DNA from: Taxawa tesnikishii (nom. ined.)
Lineage: Eukaryota; Ascomycota; Dothideomycetes; Dothideales
Assembly (NCBI GenBank): GCA_030247885.1
Contig: JAPDRO010000004.1
Coordinates: 1,178,001 to 1,242,000, forward strand
DNA length: 64,000 nt
Direction of reading: 5' to 3'
Shown here: in pieces, positions 22,361-34,775 of the stretch
Layout of the letters: every line of letters begins with the position of its first letter
Numbering within the stretch: the first letter of the stretch is position 1
Made by a program: the position numbers and the translations under genes
The notes under the pieces: model-generated
Told to the model about the DNA's origin: nothing
The model's database searches: none
What the model saw: the letters and a program-made list of their open reading frames with translations, nothing else

Positions 22361-25300
22361 ATGAGTGATGAGATATCTCATCTTTCGTCAATACTAGAGG
22401 CGACGAACAGCGCTGGCGTTTTTACAGAACTTCCATCGTTGAACACCGACCGACAGCAATTCATGTCTTTCTCAGCTGATGAGCAAGGTGCGGAAATCAA
22501 TATTACCAACTATCCCACACGCTTGCGGGAACTGGAGTCTGCCCTACAAGGCCAATTGTCGGCCGCAAATGCGCAAATCCAGAATGTGGATGCGGAGTTA
22601 GCTAGGCTGCAACCACAGCGGGGAGCAGTCAGTCCAGCACAACAACTGCAAGCAGAGCTTCTTCGTATCAACAGACGGAGCCTTGAAGCGGCCGCTTCGA
22701 ACTCAAGAGCATTGAGCGAGAGTGTGAGGTACCTCCAGAGGACGGCTGCTATTCTTAGTCCAAACGACCGACCTCCCACCGAGGCCGAAACGGATCCCAC
22801 ATTGAACTTACTGCGGACGGCTTTCGCCAGGGATGACGATGCGCACCTCGTGGAGCGCATGCGCGCCATGGCACAAGGGGGCTTGACGTTCGCTCGTGAC
22901 AATCCGCATCAGGTCCTGAGCGAACAGGACATGGCAACCGTGACAGAGATGACGGAACGTATGTTGGCGGCGGCCGACTCTGTGGATCCAGACAGCATCA
23001 GCTCGCTGAAGGACTTCGTTAGAAATATGGAGGCCATGGTGTCTACGGCGAGCATTGGAAACCTATTATCTGCGCCAGTGCAAGCGGCTTGGAGATCCTA
23101 CGTTGTTCCTCACCAGGGCCCCAGTACGCCCGAGAGGCTCGAAAGCATGTCTGCGTTGCTTCCTGAGGCACTCAGAGACGTCGCTGCAGGCTTTGGAGCT
23201 CATGGTTATGTGGATACCGCAAACTCTGTGCGTGACATCGGCTCTTTCACTCAAGAACATTTACAAGATATACTTGCTCAGATTTCAAACGTTGAGGAGG
23301 AGTTCATAACGGAACGACCACAGCCTGCTCAGCTATCTTCAGAACCCTACGAGTATGACGAGCTACCTACTGCTACGTCGTTACGACTCCTTCGGATCCA
23401 TAGTGTACAGGACGGGATAGTCTACTGCTCTCTAGACGTTGCAGACCTTACATGCCTATCCCAACGAAGCTTTACTGCCCTCTCGTATGTCTGGGGCGAT
23501 CACCGGCCTCCCTCTTTGCGAACTTTTACAGTGAGAGAGCTAGGCAAGAGTTTCCAATTCTTTGCAACGGCCGCATGCTGTCTATAACCCTCAATCTGCG
23601 CCAGGCTCTCGAGGTATTGTCTAGTTCCACCTGGAAGGAGGACTACTACTGGATTGACCAGATCTGCATTAACCAGGCCAGCTCGGATGAACGGAGCGCC
23701 CAGGTCGCTATGATGGACAGAGTATACAGTTCCGCAAAGCGGGTTCTTGCATGGCTTGGTCCGCAAGACAAATTCACGGGAGACGCTATGCAGATGATCA
23801 GAAGCCTTGCCAGTATTCCAAGGGACGAATACCGGGAGCCTGGTTTCGAAGTTGAAAGGACCATTCAACAATATCCTGTAGGGAGTTGGGTCGCCCTCAG
23901 CGCTTTACTATCTCGCCCTTACTTCCGCCGGGCTTGGATTGTGCAGGAGACGACGCTTGCACGCGAACTTCGTGTTCTGTGCGGATCGGGTGAGATGTCC
24001 TGGGATGAGATGGTTCGATGTTCGAAGTTCATCAACGAGACGAAAGCGTGGATGGTCTTGCCCGATCATGCGAAAAGATTTGAAGCGCAGCCTGATGTCA
24101 ATCCCGATCTTGCAAGATACGGGGCTGCTGCGCTCTTCGGCGACCAACTCAGCGCGTTGATCTCGACAAGGGAGGCATTCCTTGATGGTGCTATGCCTCT
24201 GGAAGAGCTTCTGCTGCTTGGACGTCGCTTCGGTGCGACAAATCCTCGCGATCATGCCTATGCAATGTTAGGACTGATCAAAGCGAACATGCTCAGCCGT
24301 TCTACACCGCTGGCCCTTCCACACCCGTCATATGAGGATTCGGTCGAGCAAGCCTTCCTAGACTTTGGCGAATGTTTCTTGAGCATGCCCAGTGGTCTTC
24401 GTTTGTTATCACAAGTGGAAGATCACAGCTGCCGTTCGCTCACGTCTCTCCCATCTTGGGTACCAGATCTGTCCACTCGCTTGTGGCCACAACCTTTGAG
24501 TCCATCCAAAACACCATCCTGGTGCGCGCCTCCCAACCTGCCTGAACAGCAAACCACGTCATGGTGTGTCTCTCGCCACCTTCAACCCACGGGTTGGACT
24601 GTTCACGGCCGAGAGCTGTCACTAAGCGGAGCACGGCTCGATACAATATCAGGTGTCGCAGCTCCGTTCGATGCTGACACATTCTGGCACACGGCGTTCT
24701 TGCTTCTGGAGACTTTGCGTGATACCAGTCACTGTGTTACTCGTCTTGACCGAGCACTTATGAGAACACTGCTTGCAGCATCTTGCGAGGATGACGTGCC
24801 GTGCGGAGAACACGCTGCCCTTGAGGAAGGGCCATTCGCATGTTGGATAATCGATGGCTTACGCAGTCTCAGACGACGGTCTCCTGACAACATCTTGAGG
24901 TCACAAAACAGGATACTCGACGCCGCCACGCAGGCGATAGGCTGGATAGGAGATTACGTCGAGGATCTGCGCAACAACAGGGAAGCGAGAGTGCGGGCCA
25001 TGATCCAACACTCCATGAGCAATATGTCACTCATGGAGGCTTCGATAAATCAAGACGATGCGGACGTCAACCGGGAAACTCAGGCTGCTTCGATATACCG
25101 CTCGACGGTAGAGGCCATGGCTAGGGTATGGTATCACGGCAGTATCCTTCCCAGCGCTGAACAACTCGTCGAGTTGCTAGGAATCCTCAACGGCCCGGAC
25201 ACCGACTTGAAAGCGAGCGCGAAGAGGAGCATCGAGCGTTTCAGTGCCGTTGTCGGTGTAAACATCAAGTGCAGACGTCTCTTCACAAGCGCTGAAGGCC

Positions 25301-25494
25301 GGCTCGGAATGGGTCCACTCTCCCTACGAGAAAATGACACGATCTGGGCTTTGCCTGGCGCAGATGTACCTTTCATATTGCGCAGACTAGATTCTGGTTA
25401 TTACCAGCTCATTGGGCAGGCATTCGTTTATGGTATCATGTACGGAGAGGCGATTTCGGATGGGACTCGACTGGAGCAGATACAGCTTCGATGA
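22361..25494 (+). CDS. Large HET-domain protein with long N-terminal helical region
   Basis: The frame from MSDEISHLSSILEATN runs to about 23540, where it continues in the next frame to 25494; one missing base there gives 1044 residues. The likely place is the GG at 23543-23544, between VREL and QEFPILCNG. Residues 1-370 are predicted mostly helical, with a Gln/Ala/Leu-rich coiled-coil-like stretch (LRELESALQGQLSAANAQIQ). The HET domain follows with its three hallmarks: LSYVWGD, YYWIDQICINQ and RPYFRRAWIVQE. The ~450-residue C-terminal part resembles regions found after HET domains in other fungal proteins. HET proteins act in non-self recognition and can trigger cell death on contact between unlike strains. 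Usually the HET domain is near the N-terminus; here it is central. No intron is needed. Confidence 0.88.
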
Positions 25495-25668
25495 CCATCG
25501 TTCATAGCGCGGTTTTCGCGTCGAATAAGGCTAGATATAGTAGCATCAATGCAATCTCTTGCTTGGGAAAGAATGTATGCATTACTGTGTTACGACTTTT
25601 CCGCTCCACACACACACACACACACACACGTTAGATTACCATTCCCTCATCTCATCTCGCCGACAAGC
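25495..25668. other. Short convergent spacer
   Basis: Lies between the 3' ends of the HET and transporter genes and holds a CA microsatellite. Confidence 0.5.
25607..25629. repeat. CA dinucleotide microsatellite
   Basis: About eleven and a half uninterrupted CA units in the spacer between two convergent genes. It may vary in length between strains. Confidence 0.9.
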
Positions 25669-27609
25669 TTATACGACACTAGTCCTCCTGCTCGGACCTC
25701 TACCACCAAAAGCCGTGTCCGGAAGCATGTTAAGCTTGTCCTCCTCCGCGTCGAGCTTCCTATGGCTGAGCCAGAAGAGGCAACCACCGATGAAAGCCAG
25801 CAGCGCCGTAAGCATATAGTTCCACACGAGCAACGGATCATCACTCAAGCTGACCAGGGCCTGGCCCAGAGCCGCCGAGAACGCAGTCATGACCAAGTTG
25901 ATGGACATGACAAGACTGCGCATGTTCTTCGGCGCCTTGGTGAAGGCGTACTCCAGCCCGGTGATGGAGGCGAAGATCTCGGAGATGCCGATGAGGACGT
26001 AGGGGATCGTCTGCACCCAGACGTTGATGGGGGCGGGCGAGTCGCACGTGTTCATGTACTTGCCGCACGGCCCTTCCTTGTAGATGTAATACTGGATTAC
26101 GGTCGCGGCGACCATGGCGAAGGCGGCGACGAAGAATCCGGCGCAGATGCGCTTGAGCGGCGTGAAGTTGAAGCCCATCTTGCGCAAGCCGGGGTAGACG
26201 AATTGGTCCATGAGGGGCTAGCGAATGCTGTCAGTACGTGGTCTATGGTAGGCCTTCAAGGGTAAGGGAAGGGATGGGGTGAGACGAACAATCATGATGA
26301 CTAGAGAGATGGGGTTCAGGTTGTTGATGAGATCGTTGGGGGCACCGTGGAGTTCCATGGTAGCTGCCTGCGAGGTCAAGTTGTTCGTCATCTGGTTGTA
26401 GGCGAGCCAGTAAAGCGGGTACCAGCAGAAGACGGTGCAGGCCTTGAGACCACGGCTGACTTCGTCGACCCATTCGTCGTCAAAGGTCATCCACGAAGGC
26501 TTGTTTTCGACCTTGCTGGGCTTGACGCGCTCCCAGAACTCGGAGTCCTTGCCTGGGTTCTTGCCGGGACTTTGAGCGAAAGCGAATTTGAACAGATGGA
26601 ACGCCTTGGCCGTAACGGAGCCGGTTGGTGGGGTAGTGTAGTACCTGTTCCGACAGAAAAAGAGGACGAAGGGGCAGAAGCAGTAAATAATAGTGGGCAG
26701 GAGGAATGAGAGCCAGAAACCGACGTATTTCTCCGCGAAGACCATGCCGATCTGTCCGCTGAGGGAGCCAATGTTGATCATCATGTAGAAGTACAGGTAG
26801 ATGCGAGAGATGGTGGCTGGTGGGTCCTGGATAACACGCTCGCCCTTCTTGTTCGTGATCACGATCGGTCTCGTCTCCCTGTATTGCTCGGCGATCAATG
26901 GAGAGATGTTGGATTTGAAAAGGCCCGTACCGATACCCAGAACGATCAGACCGACGGCAAAGGCACCAATGGCGCTGTTAGGGTGAACAATGACCGGAGG
27001 AATGGCGGAGATGATGAGGATGGTGTGTCCGACGATGGCAACGGCGATAGCATAGAGAATGGTCTTGAAGCGTCCAAGATATGTGTCGGCGATGTAGGCA
27101 CCGAGTATGGGCGTGAGGTAAGCCCAGAACTGATTGAACATGACAAGACCGGTGGAGGCACGCTGTCCCATTCCCAGCGCACCAGACTGGCCCTCAAATC
27201 CGGCGCCAGTGTTGGAGCCGGCCGGCATAGACCTCTGGATGAAGTTGGTGACTGCACAAACGCAACCCTGTCAGCTCCGAAATTCGACCGCATCCATCGC
27301 ATAGCTCAACTCACAAACGACGGTAGTTCCATAGTATCCAAAGCGCTCGCACAGCTCCACAAAGGCAATGGTGTAGGCAGACCAAGGGATGGGTCCAGAG
27401 ACACGCTTCAGCGTGCGCAGCTCCTCGTCGGTAGGCTTGCCCTCATAATCCTCGATGTTGGCGACGGAGCCGACGCTCTTCGCTCTCTCGGTCGATAGGC
27501 CCTTTTCGTCGCCCAAGACGACTTCGCTCTCGAACACTGGGGTAGCGACCTTGGGCTCATGGCCTCTGGCGACTTCGACACCGTCGAGGGCACCTCCTTC
27601 AAGAGGCAT
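25669..27609 (-). CDS. Proton-coupled oligopeptide transporter, PTR2/POT family
   Basis: Three exons, 27609-27315, 27251-26290 and 26217-25669, give 601 residues. The family's proton-coupling motif is present as VELCERFGYYG, and the PTR signature is present as FYMMINIGSLSGQIG. Other family blocks are FNQFWAYLTPILGAYIADTYLGR and FKSNISPLIAEQY, and near the C-terminus PYVLIGISEIFASITGLEYAFTKAP. About twelve membrane helices are expected. The hydrophilic N-terminus is acidic (about 75 residues) and the C-terminus basic, both cytosolic. The protein imports di- and tripeptides with protons at the plasma membrane; in fungi such genes answer to nitrogen supply. The second intron has the less common donor GTTCGT, but the join IMI/PLMDQFVYP matches the family. 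Confidence 0.95.
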
Positions 27610-28942
27610 CTTTGAGACCTCGGTGCTGTAACGTCACGGGAGAAAGAAAAAGCACGACGGGGACAGAGCGAACGGAATTGGTGCTGGCCTCCACGCAGGA
27701 GTGAACGGTGCACGCGAGCACCTTTATGCTCTCGCATGGACGCATGCTACCGCTATCAAGCCAAGAGGTGCCACTGAAGTGCATGTGGCAGATGGCGGGC
27801 TCGATCAGGAAGGTGACATGCTACACGACTAGGTGGAGATGGCCTTCCAGTTAGAATTGCGTTTCCGCAACTGCGAGGGTCGGGGATGCCCGTGCCAAGC
27901 AGGCTGCTGGGCGCTAGAACAAGCATTTCTCGCTGTAGTGGCTGGGCGTCTTGTGTCGCTTGTAGCAGACCTCCTTGCTGGACCAAACGGAAGTTTTCTG
28001 CTTATCCGCCGTTGGGAAGATGAGAAGGATCGTGTCCTTTTTCCGAAGAGACAACCCTTCAGAGATATTGCGTGATGATAGCGTGGGGCAAGACTCGTGT
28101 CTTGCGATGCCACACTGTGCTCGCCCACTTATGCTAACTCAGCTAGGGAGCAGCTCATGCACCTACCCCTGTCGCGGAAGCCGAACCAAACATGCGCCTC
28201 GTATTGGACGCTTTAGACGTTCTGGAAGGCGTTTTTGATGCAGGCTCTCATGCACCGATTCCTAAGAGGAGCTTCACCTCCGCAAAAGGCGTGCAGGTCA
28301 CGTCGGCCTATACCGACCAGGGATCGAGATGTTCCACCACCCTGAGCCAATAGCATGAGTACCGTAGGTAATACGTAGTCCGTGCCGCCGTCGAAACAAG
28401 CGTATCAGATTCCGGTGTGCTTTTGTATCCCCAGGCGTTACTGTGGAACAGAAAGGGGCCCCCACAGCTATTGTTCCAGAGCTTCGTCGAAGGAGCAGGC
28501 TAGACGTAACGCAGTTGTAGGTCGATGTAACCTCAGAAACGCGCGCCTCTCTGGCTGCTCTGCTAGACAGAAGGGGGTTTAGTGGAGATGGAGGCGAGAT
28601 GAGTGATAGGAACCAAGGCTTTGCCAAGTGATAGTGACATAAGGCCTGCGGCCGCCAGTACCGGTGCCTCGGTAGAGAAGCGATGGGCGAGCACCAAACA
28701 GACGATCATTTTACACTCGCCATCGCATCACTATACTTTTCGCGCCACTATCCCAAAGACTGTCTCATCCGACTGGAGAATTGCATGGCTAAAACTGCCC
28801 GGCTAACCACTTGAGGATGTCGCACGAACTGGCTCGCTCTGACAGAAGAAGAGGTTGGGGGCAACTTGCGTCAGCCCAGTATCGCTCCTATTCCTGTTCC
28901 CTTCGCTGATTCTCGCGTCGAAACGACACATACGATCAATGT
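27610..28942. other. Intergenic region, no gene seen
   Basis: 1.3 kb between two minus-strand genes. It holds the transporter promoter and the GGA 3' region. Open frames here are short and irregular. Confidence 0.45.
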
Positions 28943-31376
28943 CTACGGCACGCCCAAACTGGTAATCTCGCCTTGTTCCTCCTTGCTCTCGCTGCCGACC
29001 TTGTAGCTCGCCCGCCACCGCATCTTCACCGCCGTGCCCTTGCCCCGATCCACTCCCTGGAGTCGTATCGACTGCGTAACGCCGTTGATCTGTTGTGGTG
29101 AGAGGCTGCGACTAGATTGTGGGTTCAGCTTCAATGTATAGCCCTGCGAGGAAGGATGTCAGCGTTTATTCAGAGACTGCGAGATTTGGTGGAGTCAGAG
29201 CTCACCTTCGTCACAGCGAGTTGGAAAGTTAGATCCGTGATCGGTTGCGCGGTGTTGTTGGAGGTTTTGCTCTCGATCATGAGGTAGTTGTCGGCTGACG
29301 ACGGTCTCGAGACGTGGAACACCGTCTTGATGCTGCTGTTCGTGACCGTGATGTCGTGCGCTTGTTCGGGCAGAGAAGACGAGAACGTCCACTCATCAAA
29401 GCTAGACCTTGCCGATGCGCCGTTGCTCTGACCAGCCAGGGAGGCTACGGCTGGCTGCTGAGGCGGTGCAGGTTTGGTGGACTGCTGGAACTGGAACGGA
29501 GAACCCGACCGGGATGTGGACGTGAGACTGGCGAAGGGATCCGCCTTTTGCTGTTGAGGAACTGCTGCTGCTTGATGCGCGAAAACTGGCGGCGCCGGTG
29601 TCGAAGGCTTAGACGAAGGCTGCGAAAGCGACGCAAAAACATCGTAATTAGGTTTCTGTTGCTGAGGAGCCGCCTGAGCAGGCTGTTGGAATATGGCGGA
29701 GGCCGCTGGTTGCGGTGTAGAAGCCTGTGGAGCCTGGGTTGAGGCAGAAGGCCCGGCCAAGTCTAACAGCCCGTTGCTGGAGCCACCTAAAGAGATACCG
29801 CCGCCAGCGCCGAAGGTGCTGTCTCCCATAGAAAGGCCTAACAGATCATCTTCAAGAGCATTGCCCCTCGGCTTAGGAGCGGCTGCTGCTGTGGAAGCGC
29901 CTTGTGCTGAAGCTTCTGGAGAAATAGGAGCCTCTTCTGGACCACCAAAGTCGATGAGGGACAACTCATTGTCAGGGCCCTTGGAGACACCTGCGCCGCT
30001 AGTGCCGAGCGTTCCCCTGGGGATCCTGTTTGCTCCTTCGAGATCGCCCTTCTTGATGAGCTTGTATCTTTCAATGGTCCGATGTATACTGTCGTTGATC
30101 TCGAAAAGCTTGGCCACAGCTTCATGATCGTCTGATTCCTCTTCGCACATCTTCTGGATCTTAGGATGCGCGCTTGCCAGGGCGTTCGCCAATTCCTACT
30201 AGGCGTAAGAACGCGACCAAGTCATCTGTCGAGAACCACACTCACCTCGAAGACATCGCCCTCCTTGATCTCATCGCCGGGCTTGTACCCCTGCAGCATC
30301 TCCTCCAAAAGCTTAGCCTTTTGCTGGATTTTGGCAACCTCTTCGGCAGCTTTTGCGCGGTAGTCCGTCTTGTGCCGGGTATCGTATCCAGCCATGACTT
30401 TCATAAGCCTGTTTGCTTCTTGCAAATCGTGAGGAGTGCCCCGGCGGATCAGTTCCTGCAACTTAGCGGACTGCGCAGCCCGCTCCTCTTCCTCCATCTC
30501 TTCTGCGGACTTGAGGTTCTGCGGCCGGAGTTAGTTTCTAGCGTTTGTAGAGCTCTGTTCCACATACGTCACTGGGGTTCAGCACTGCCGCGTCCTCTCT
30601 CTTAACCTCCGGGAACATATAGCCCTTATAGCTGAGCAACCTGTGCATGTCCCGAATAAACCCCAGATCCTCCTTGTACTTTGACGTTTGACAGATTGTA
30701 GACCGCCATTCTTCGATCAACTCCAAGATCTTGCTCTGCACACGGGTTGTGCGTATAGGTGGTCGTTCGGGGAAGCGGCGCACAAACTCATTGAGAAACT
30801 CCTTTGTACTGATTTGGAGGTGGAACGGATAACCGCAGTTCTTGACGCAGATGTCGAGGAGCTTGATGTGTTGTCAGTACAGCTCCCAGACGATTACATA
30901 CGTGAGGAAGAGCGTACGTGTAGCGCCAGTAGGGAAACGTTCGGGTTCCGGTGGTTGATGTAGTTAACTATTGTTACTGCGGCTTCTCGAGGACTATCGC
31001 GCGTCAGTCACACGTCTCTTCCCGTAGCAGAGACACCTTACGCGTTGCCCTTCTTGGCGTTGATCAGGTCAGACACCTCCAGGCATAGTGCCAGGTTGGG
31101 CTCAAAGTTCTGGGGGTCGCATGCTTGCTCTAGACACCGCCGTTAGAGATGGCAACAGCAAGTTCCACATCGAAGCAGCATACGTATATACCGCTGTAAG
31201 GGAGTCTGCGGCGGCTCACCAGGGAAAGCAAAGCGATCCCTGGCAGCGTAACGTGCTGATGCTGCCTCCACGGTGACGGTTGGTGATTGGGCCGAGATGG
31301 GTCGGGTATACGAATGCTGTGGTAGAGCGTGACTGTGTGTTCGTGTAATCGCTCCAACGGTGTCAAATGCGTACAA
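28943..31376 (-). CDS. GGA-type clathrin adaptor (VHS-GAT-GAE)
   Basis: Seven exons: 31376-31184, 31129-31042, 30993-30918, 30861-30568, 30518-30246, 30195-29206 and 29143-28943, giving 704 residues. A VHS domain comes first (TPLQRYIQQACDPQNFEPN, LEVSDLINAKKGNAPREAA, LLDICVKNCGYPFHLQI), then a helical GAT domain (SAKLQELIRRGTPHDLQEAN, KAKLLEEMLQGYKPGDEI). A Gln/Pro/Ser-rich hinge carries acidic Leu motifs (LSLIDFGGPEE, EDDLLGLSMGD) that resemble clathrin boxes. The C-terminal gamma-adaptin ear has FHVSRPSSADNYLMIE and LKLNPQSSRSLSPQQ. GGAs bind Arf-GTP by GAT, cargo or ubiquitin by VHS and GAT, and accessory proteins by the ear, to sort cargo from the trans-Golgi to endosomes. The exact start is less sure than the rest; the first exon is set by an in-frame Met and a good donor. 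Confidence 0.92.
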
Positions 31377-31700
31377 GCAGTGAGGAATGGTGGTATATGG
31401 CGTTTCCTCGTGGTATCTCTCGAAGTCTCTTGAGGTCTATAGCTGGCCGAGAGTGAAGTTGGTGGGGGTTCTTGGAAGCCTCCAGTCGGCGCCAAGCCGA
31501 GAACGAATAGCGTGCCCCGGGTAGTGACGTCTTTATTTGAGACAGATTACTACACGGGCATTGTCGCCCCTCCATATCTCTCTATATCCAACCGCTTCCT
31601 CTTCCTCCACCTTCCACTCTCGATTCTTGCTAGAACCAGCAGAAGTGACAAAAGGACATCTTCTACACCAGGACCACAACCAGTCAACACACCGCTAAAC
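31377..31700. promoter_or_regulatory. Divergent promoter region, GGA / TSR3
   Basis: 324 bases between two head-to-head start codons. A pyrimidine-rich stretch (31580-31625) precedes the TSR3 start. No defined site. Confidence 0.45.
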
Positions 31701-32912
31701 ATGGTCCGCCACAAGAAAGAAATGTCCGCCCGCGGCAAGGGAAAAAGCTACTCCAACTCTACTCCCCGCTCCGCCCGTCCATTGCCACCTGCTCGAGGCA
31801 CCGAAGACGACGTCGATGGCACCGCAGCACCCAAAAGACCCTCGTTCCGCGCCGCGTGCTGGGATTTGGGTCACTGCGACGCAAAGCGATGTTCTGGCAA
31901 GCGTCTAATGCGGCTCGGTCTGATGCGCGAACTCAAGGTCGGCCAAAAGCACGCCGGTATCGTCGTCTCACCCACCGCCAAAACGATTCTCTCACCCGCC
32001 GACGCGCCCGTCCTGGAGCAGTACGGAGCAGCTGTGGTCGAAGCGAGCTGGAAGCGCATTCAAGAGGTTCCCTTCTCGCGAATTGGAGGGCCGAACCCGC
32101 GACTGCTGCCCTACCTTATCGCTGCGAACCCGACGAATTATGGACGCCCCTGGAGACTGAACTGCGTTGAGGCGCTGGCGGCCTGTTTCTTCATCTGCGG
32201 ACACAGGGACTGGGCCGAAGAGATCCTGAGCACCTTCAGCTATGGACAGGCGTTCTTGGATATCAATGAGACGGTCTTGAAGCGATATGCGGCCTGTGAG
32301 GACGAAGAGGCGGTCAAGAAGGCAGAGGCTGTGTGGTTGGAGCAGATTGAGAATGAGTGGAAGGAGGATAGGGCTGAGAGGGACGCGAATGAGGACGATG
32401 CATGGAGGGGTGGTAATCTGAACAGGCGGACGAGGGCGATTGACGAAGAGGACGACGAGGAGAGTGAAGGCAGTGACGATGAAGATAAAGAGGGTGAGGG
32501 TGGCGCCAAGTTAGACGGCAGTGCCGGTTCAGCGGACGAAGAAGAGGAGGAGACTCGCGATCCCTACGGCATGCCGCCCTCCGACGACGATGACGAAGAG
32601 GAGATGGCTGAGCTCCGTCGCCGCGTCCTCCAGTCTAAGCCCTTCGCCAACCCCAACTTAGACGACAAGAAGCAGCCGGAACGGTTAGCAAAGACTGAGC
32701 CGGCACCGCCTGAGGACGAGGACTCGGACGCAGAGTCTGGATCTGACCTTGGCGGTGACGACGAGGACTTCGATGCCATCATGAATGCTACGCCTGTCAC
32801 CGATCGGGCAGGCATAACGGCCAAACAGAGGCAAAAGGCGCAGGATCAGGTCAGCGCCAGGTTTTCACGTGCGGTGGTTGGAGCACCAAGCAAGTGGCCG
32901 CCTGGTGCGTAG
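31701..32912 (+). CDS. 18S rRNA aminocarboxypropyltransferase Tsr3
   Basis: A single exon of 403 residues from MVRHKKEMSARGKGKS; an in-frame Met at 31512 would add an unlikely leader. The N-terminal domain holds the family block CWDLGHCDAKRCSGKRL, followed by the SPOUT-like transferase core: SRIGGPNPRLLPYLIAANP, NYGRPWRLNCVEALAACF and FSYGQAFLDINETVLKRYA. The last ~170 residues are acidic and of low complexity, as in fungal orthologues. Tsr3 moves the aminocarboxypropyl group of S-adenosylmethionine onto the hypermodified pseudouridine of 18S rRNA late in 40S maturation in the cytosol. The gene is intact. Confidence 0.95.
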   Translation: MVRHKKEMSARGKGKSYSNSTPRSARPLPPARGTEDDVDGTAAPKRPSFRAACWDLGHCDAKRCSGKRLMRLGLMRELKVGQKHAGIVVSPTAKTILSPADAPVLEQYGAAVVEASWKRIQEVPFSRIGGPNPRLLPYLIAANPTNYGRPWRLNCVEALAACFFICGHRDWAEEILSTFSYGQAFLDINETVLKRYAACEDEEAVKKAEAVWLEQIENEWKEDRAERDANEDDAWRGGNLNRRTRAIDEEDDEESEGSDDEDKEGEGGAKLDGSAGSADEEEEETRDPYGMPPSDDDDEEEMAELRRRVLQSKPFANPNLDDKKQPERLAKTEPAPPEDEDSDAESGSDLGGDDEDFDAIMNATPVTDRAGITAKQRQKAQDQVSARFSRAVVGAPSKWPPGA

Positions 32913-33512
32913 GTATTGTCCAGAAAGACAGAACATCATGCCTTTGAAGTAGACACTCATGGGTGGCTTGTTTGTATCCAGCGAAACTGAAGTGCTGCCA
33001 TTGCAACTCCCAACAATTTTCATTGTGAACAATTGCGTCAGCGACAATGCGTAAGACTGACCGACATCATGTGAGTATGCGACGTGGTAAACTGATATGT
33101 ACATTTCAGGCCGGTTTACTACGCTTTGTGCTGTCAAGGTGAATGGGTATACGCCGAGAACATCCGAAGAGGCGTCAGGACGTTTCTGCAAGTCCTCTAC
33201 TTCCGCAGAATCACGCTTGCTGATGCATGCTCTCTTTGATATATGACTCCCTCCCCTTCAGCTTCCAATAGGCCATCTTCTCCGATCATCCTCTTGAACA
33301 TCTTCTGAGTCGGCAGCACATCTTGTTTTGCTCGCAACTGATGATGGACTGAGTGAAAGATACATGGGTGGAACGCGTCGAAGGCGTCTTTCATGTGAAC
33401 GTCCGGCGGGGTCTTGGCAGGCTGACGTAGGCGCGCGATTCCATTCATTGAGCGACTCAATGTTTTCCACATTGACACAACAACCTCTAACATCTACTTA
33501 TACCATTCAAGA
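32913..33512. other. Intergenic region
   Basis: 600 bases between two plus-strand genes: TSR3 3' end and Maf promoter. Nothing else seen. Confidence 0.4.
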
Positions 33513-34448
33513 ATGTCGGACTTCAAAGCACCACTGGAGCCTCCTCCAGACTACGATGCCGTGACTCAACACACTCCCGTCGCCGCAGGCGCTCCAGCAC
33601 CCGCGAGACAAGCAGTCGCAAGAGCACCATTGCCACTAGACCTGCCAGCACTCAACATGATCCGCGGAAAGCGAATCATTCTGGCCTCAGCATCGCCGCG
33701 GCGGAAGCAACTACTCGCGCAGGTGCGTCTTCCTCTTTTTCCTTCCTCCCACGCCAAGAGAATGCCCAAGTAACAGCGAGTTAGATAGGCCTCACCGATC
33801 TCGAGATAATCCCCTCCACCGCACCCGAAGCCTTCTCCAAATCCTTAGCGCCCTTTGAGTACGTCCTGCAGACTGCCGAGCAGAAAGCCATGAACGTCTA
33901 CCAGGCCGAAATCGACTCACCGAAAGGTGAGCCCGCCATCATCATCGCTGCCGACACGGTTGTGGTGAACACACTGGGCCAGATTCTGGAGAAGCCGCGG
34001 AGTGAGAGGGAGCATATTGCCGTACTGAAGGGATTGAGGGATACAGTTTACCACAAGGTATACACGGCCGTCGTGTGCATGGCGCCGTTGGCGAGCGCGG
34101 TCGATCCGGGATACACGATTGAGACACATGTTGAGGAGACGGTCGTCAAGTTCGACCAGGATGGTAGGTTGGCCACGTTCCCTCGCTCACCATCCGTGCC
34201 TCTAACGTGCTGGTTCAGTAACGGATGATCTCATCGTAGCCTACGTCAAGACTCGCGAGGGAGCGGACAAGGCCGGTGGCTACGGAATCCAGGGCATCGG
34301 CTCGATTCTGGTCGAGCGGGTAGAGGGCTCGTATGACAACGTCGTGGGCCTGCCGCTGAGAATGACATTGCAGCTTATCGAGAAGGTCATGACCGTTGCC
34401 AGTAAAGAGTATCAGCACGGCATGGAAGGAGAGTCAGACGAAGATTAG
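33513..34448 (+). CDS. Maf-family nucleotide pyrophosphatase
   Basis: Exons 33513-33722, 33785-34163 and 34219-34448 give 272 residues. The Maf signature is complete: [14 protein letters not shown] near residue 55, the catalytic IIAADTVV near 120, [17 protein letters not shown], and [20 protein letters not shown] with the ending [14 protein letters not shown]. Maf proteins (ASMTL-like in eukaryotes) cleave non-canonical or modified nucleoside triphosphates, such as dTTP/UTP or m7GTP depending on subgroup, to the monophosphate and pyrophosphate. A Pro/Ala-rich 45-residue N-terminal extension precedes the domain. The first intron is set at GTGCGT..TTAG so that Gln joins IGLTDLE. Confidence 0.93.
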
Positions 34449-34775
34449 GCTGAGATGCCCAAGATACGGTAAACCAAAATCAAGGTTCTTTGTCAAGACT
34501 AGACTTACGATCATCAACCCTAGCGTCAATATCAGAAGGGAGTTATGGGGCGTTCTGGAGGCTCTTTAATCCTTCTTAACAGTGACTGGTTCTCAGCCTG
34601 GCTCGATAGACGCGGGTTATCATGTGTTTCGGAATCCGGTATCTTTCCAATAGCATGTAATCACTCGACGATGCTGATATCTCGGAGAGAGGGGTTGTGC
34701 GGCTGATGTCATTAGACGATATATACACAGGGCCTTGCCAACCAAGTCCCATCGCATTCACAAGTCTATCTCGCT
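34449..34775. other. Convergent spacer
   Basis: 327 bases between convergent 3' ends. Nothing recognised. Confidence 0.4.

Noticed and set aside
25549-26265. 238-codon plus-strand frame over the transporter 3' exon
   Set aside because: Charged antisense shadow of membrane helices; the transporter frame is clearly real.
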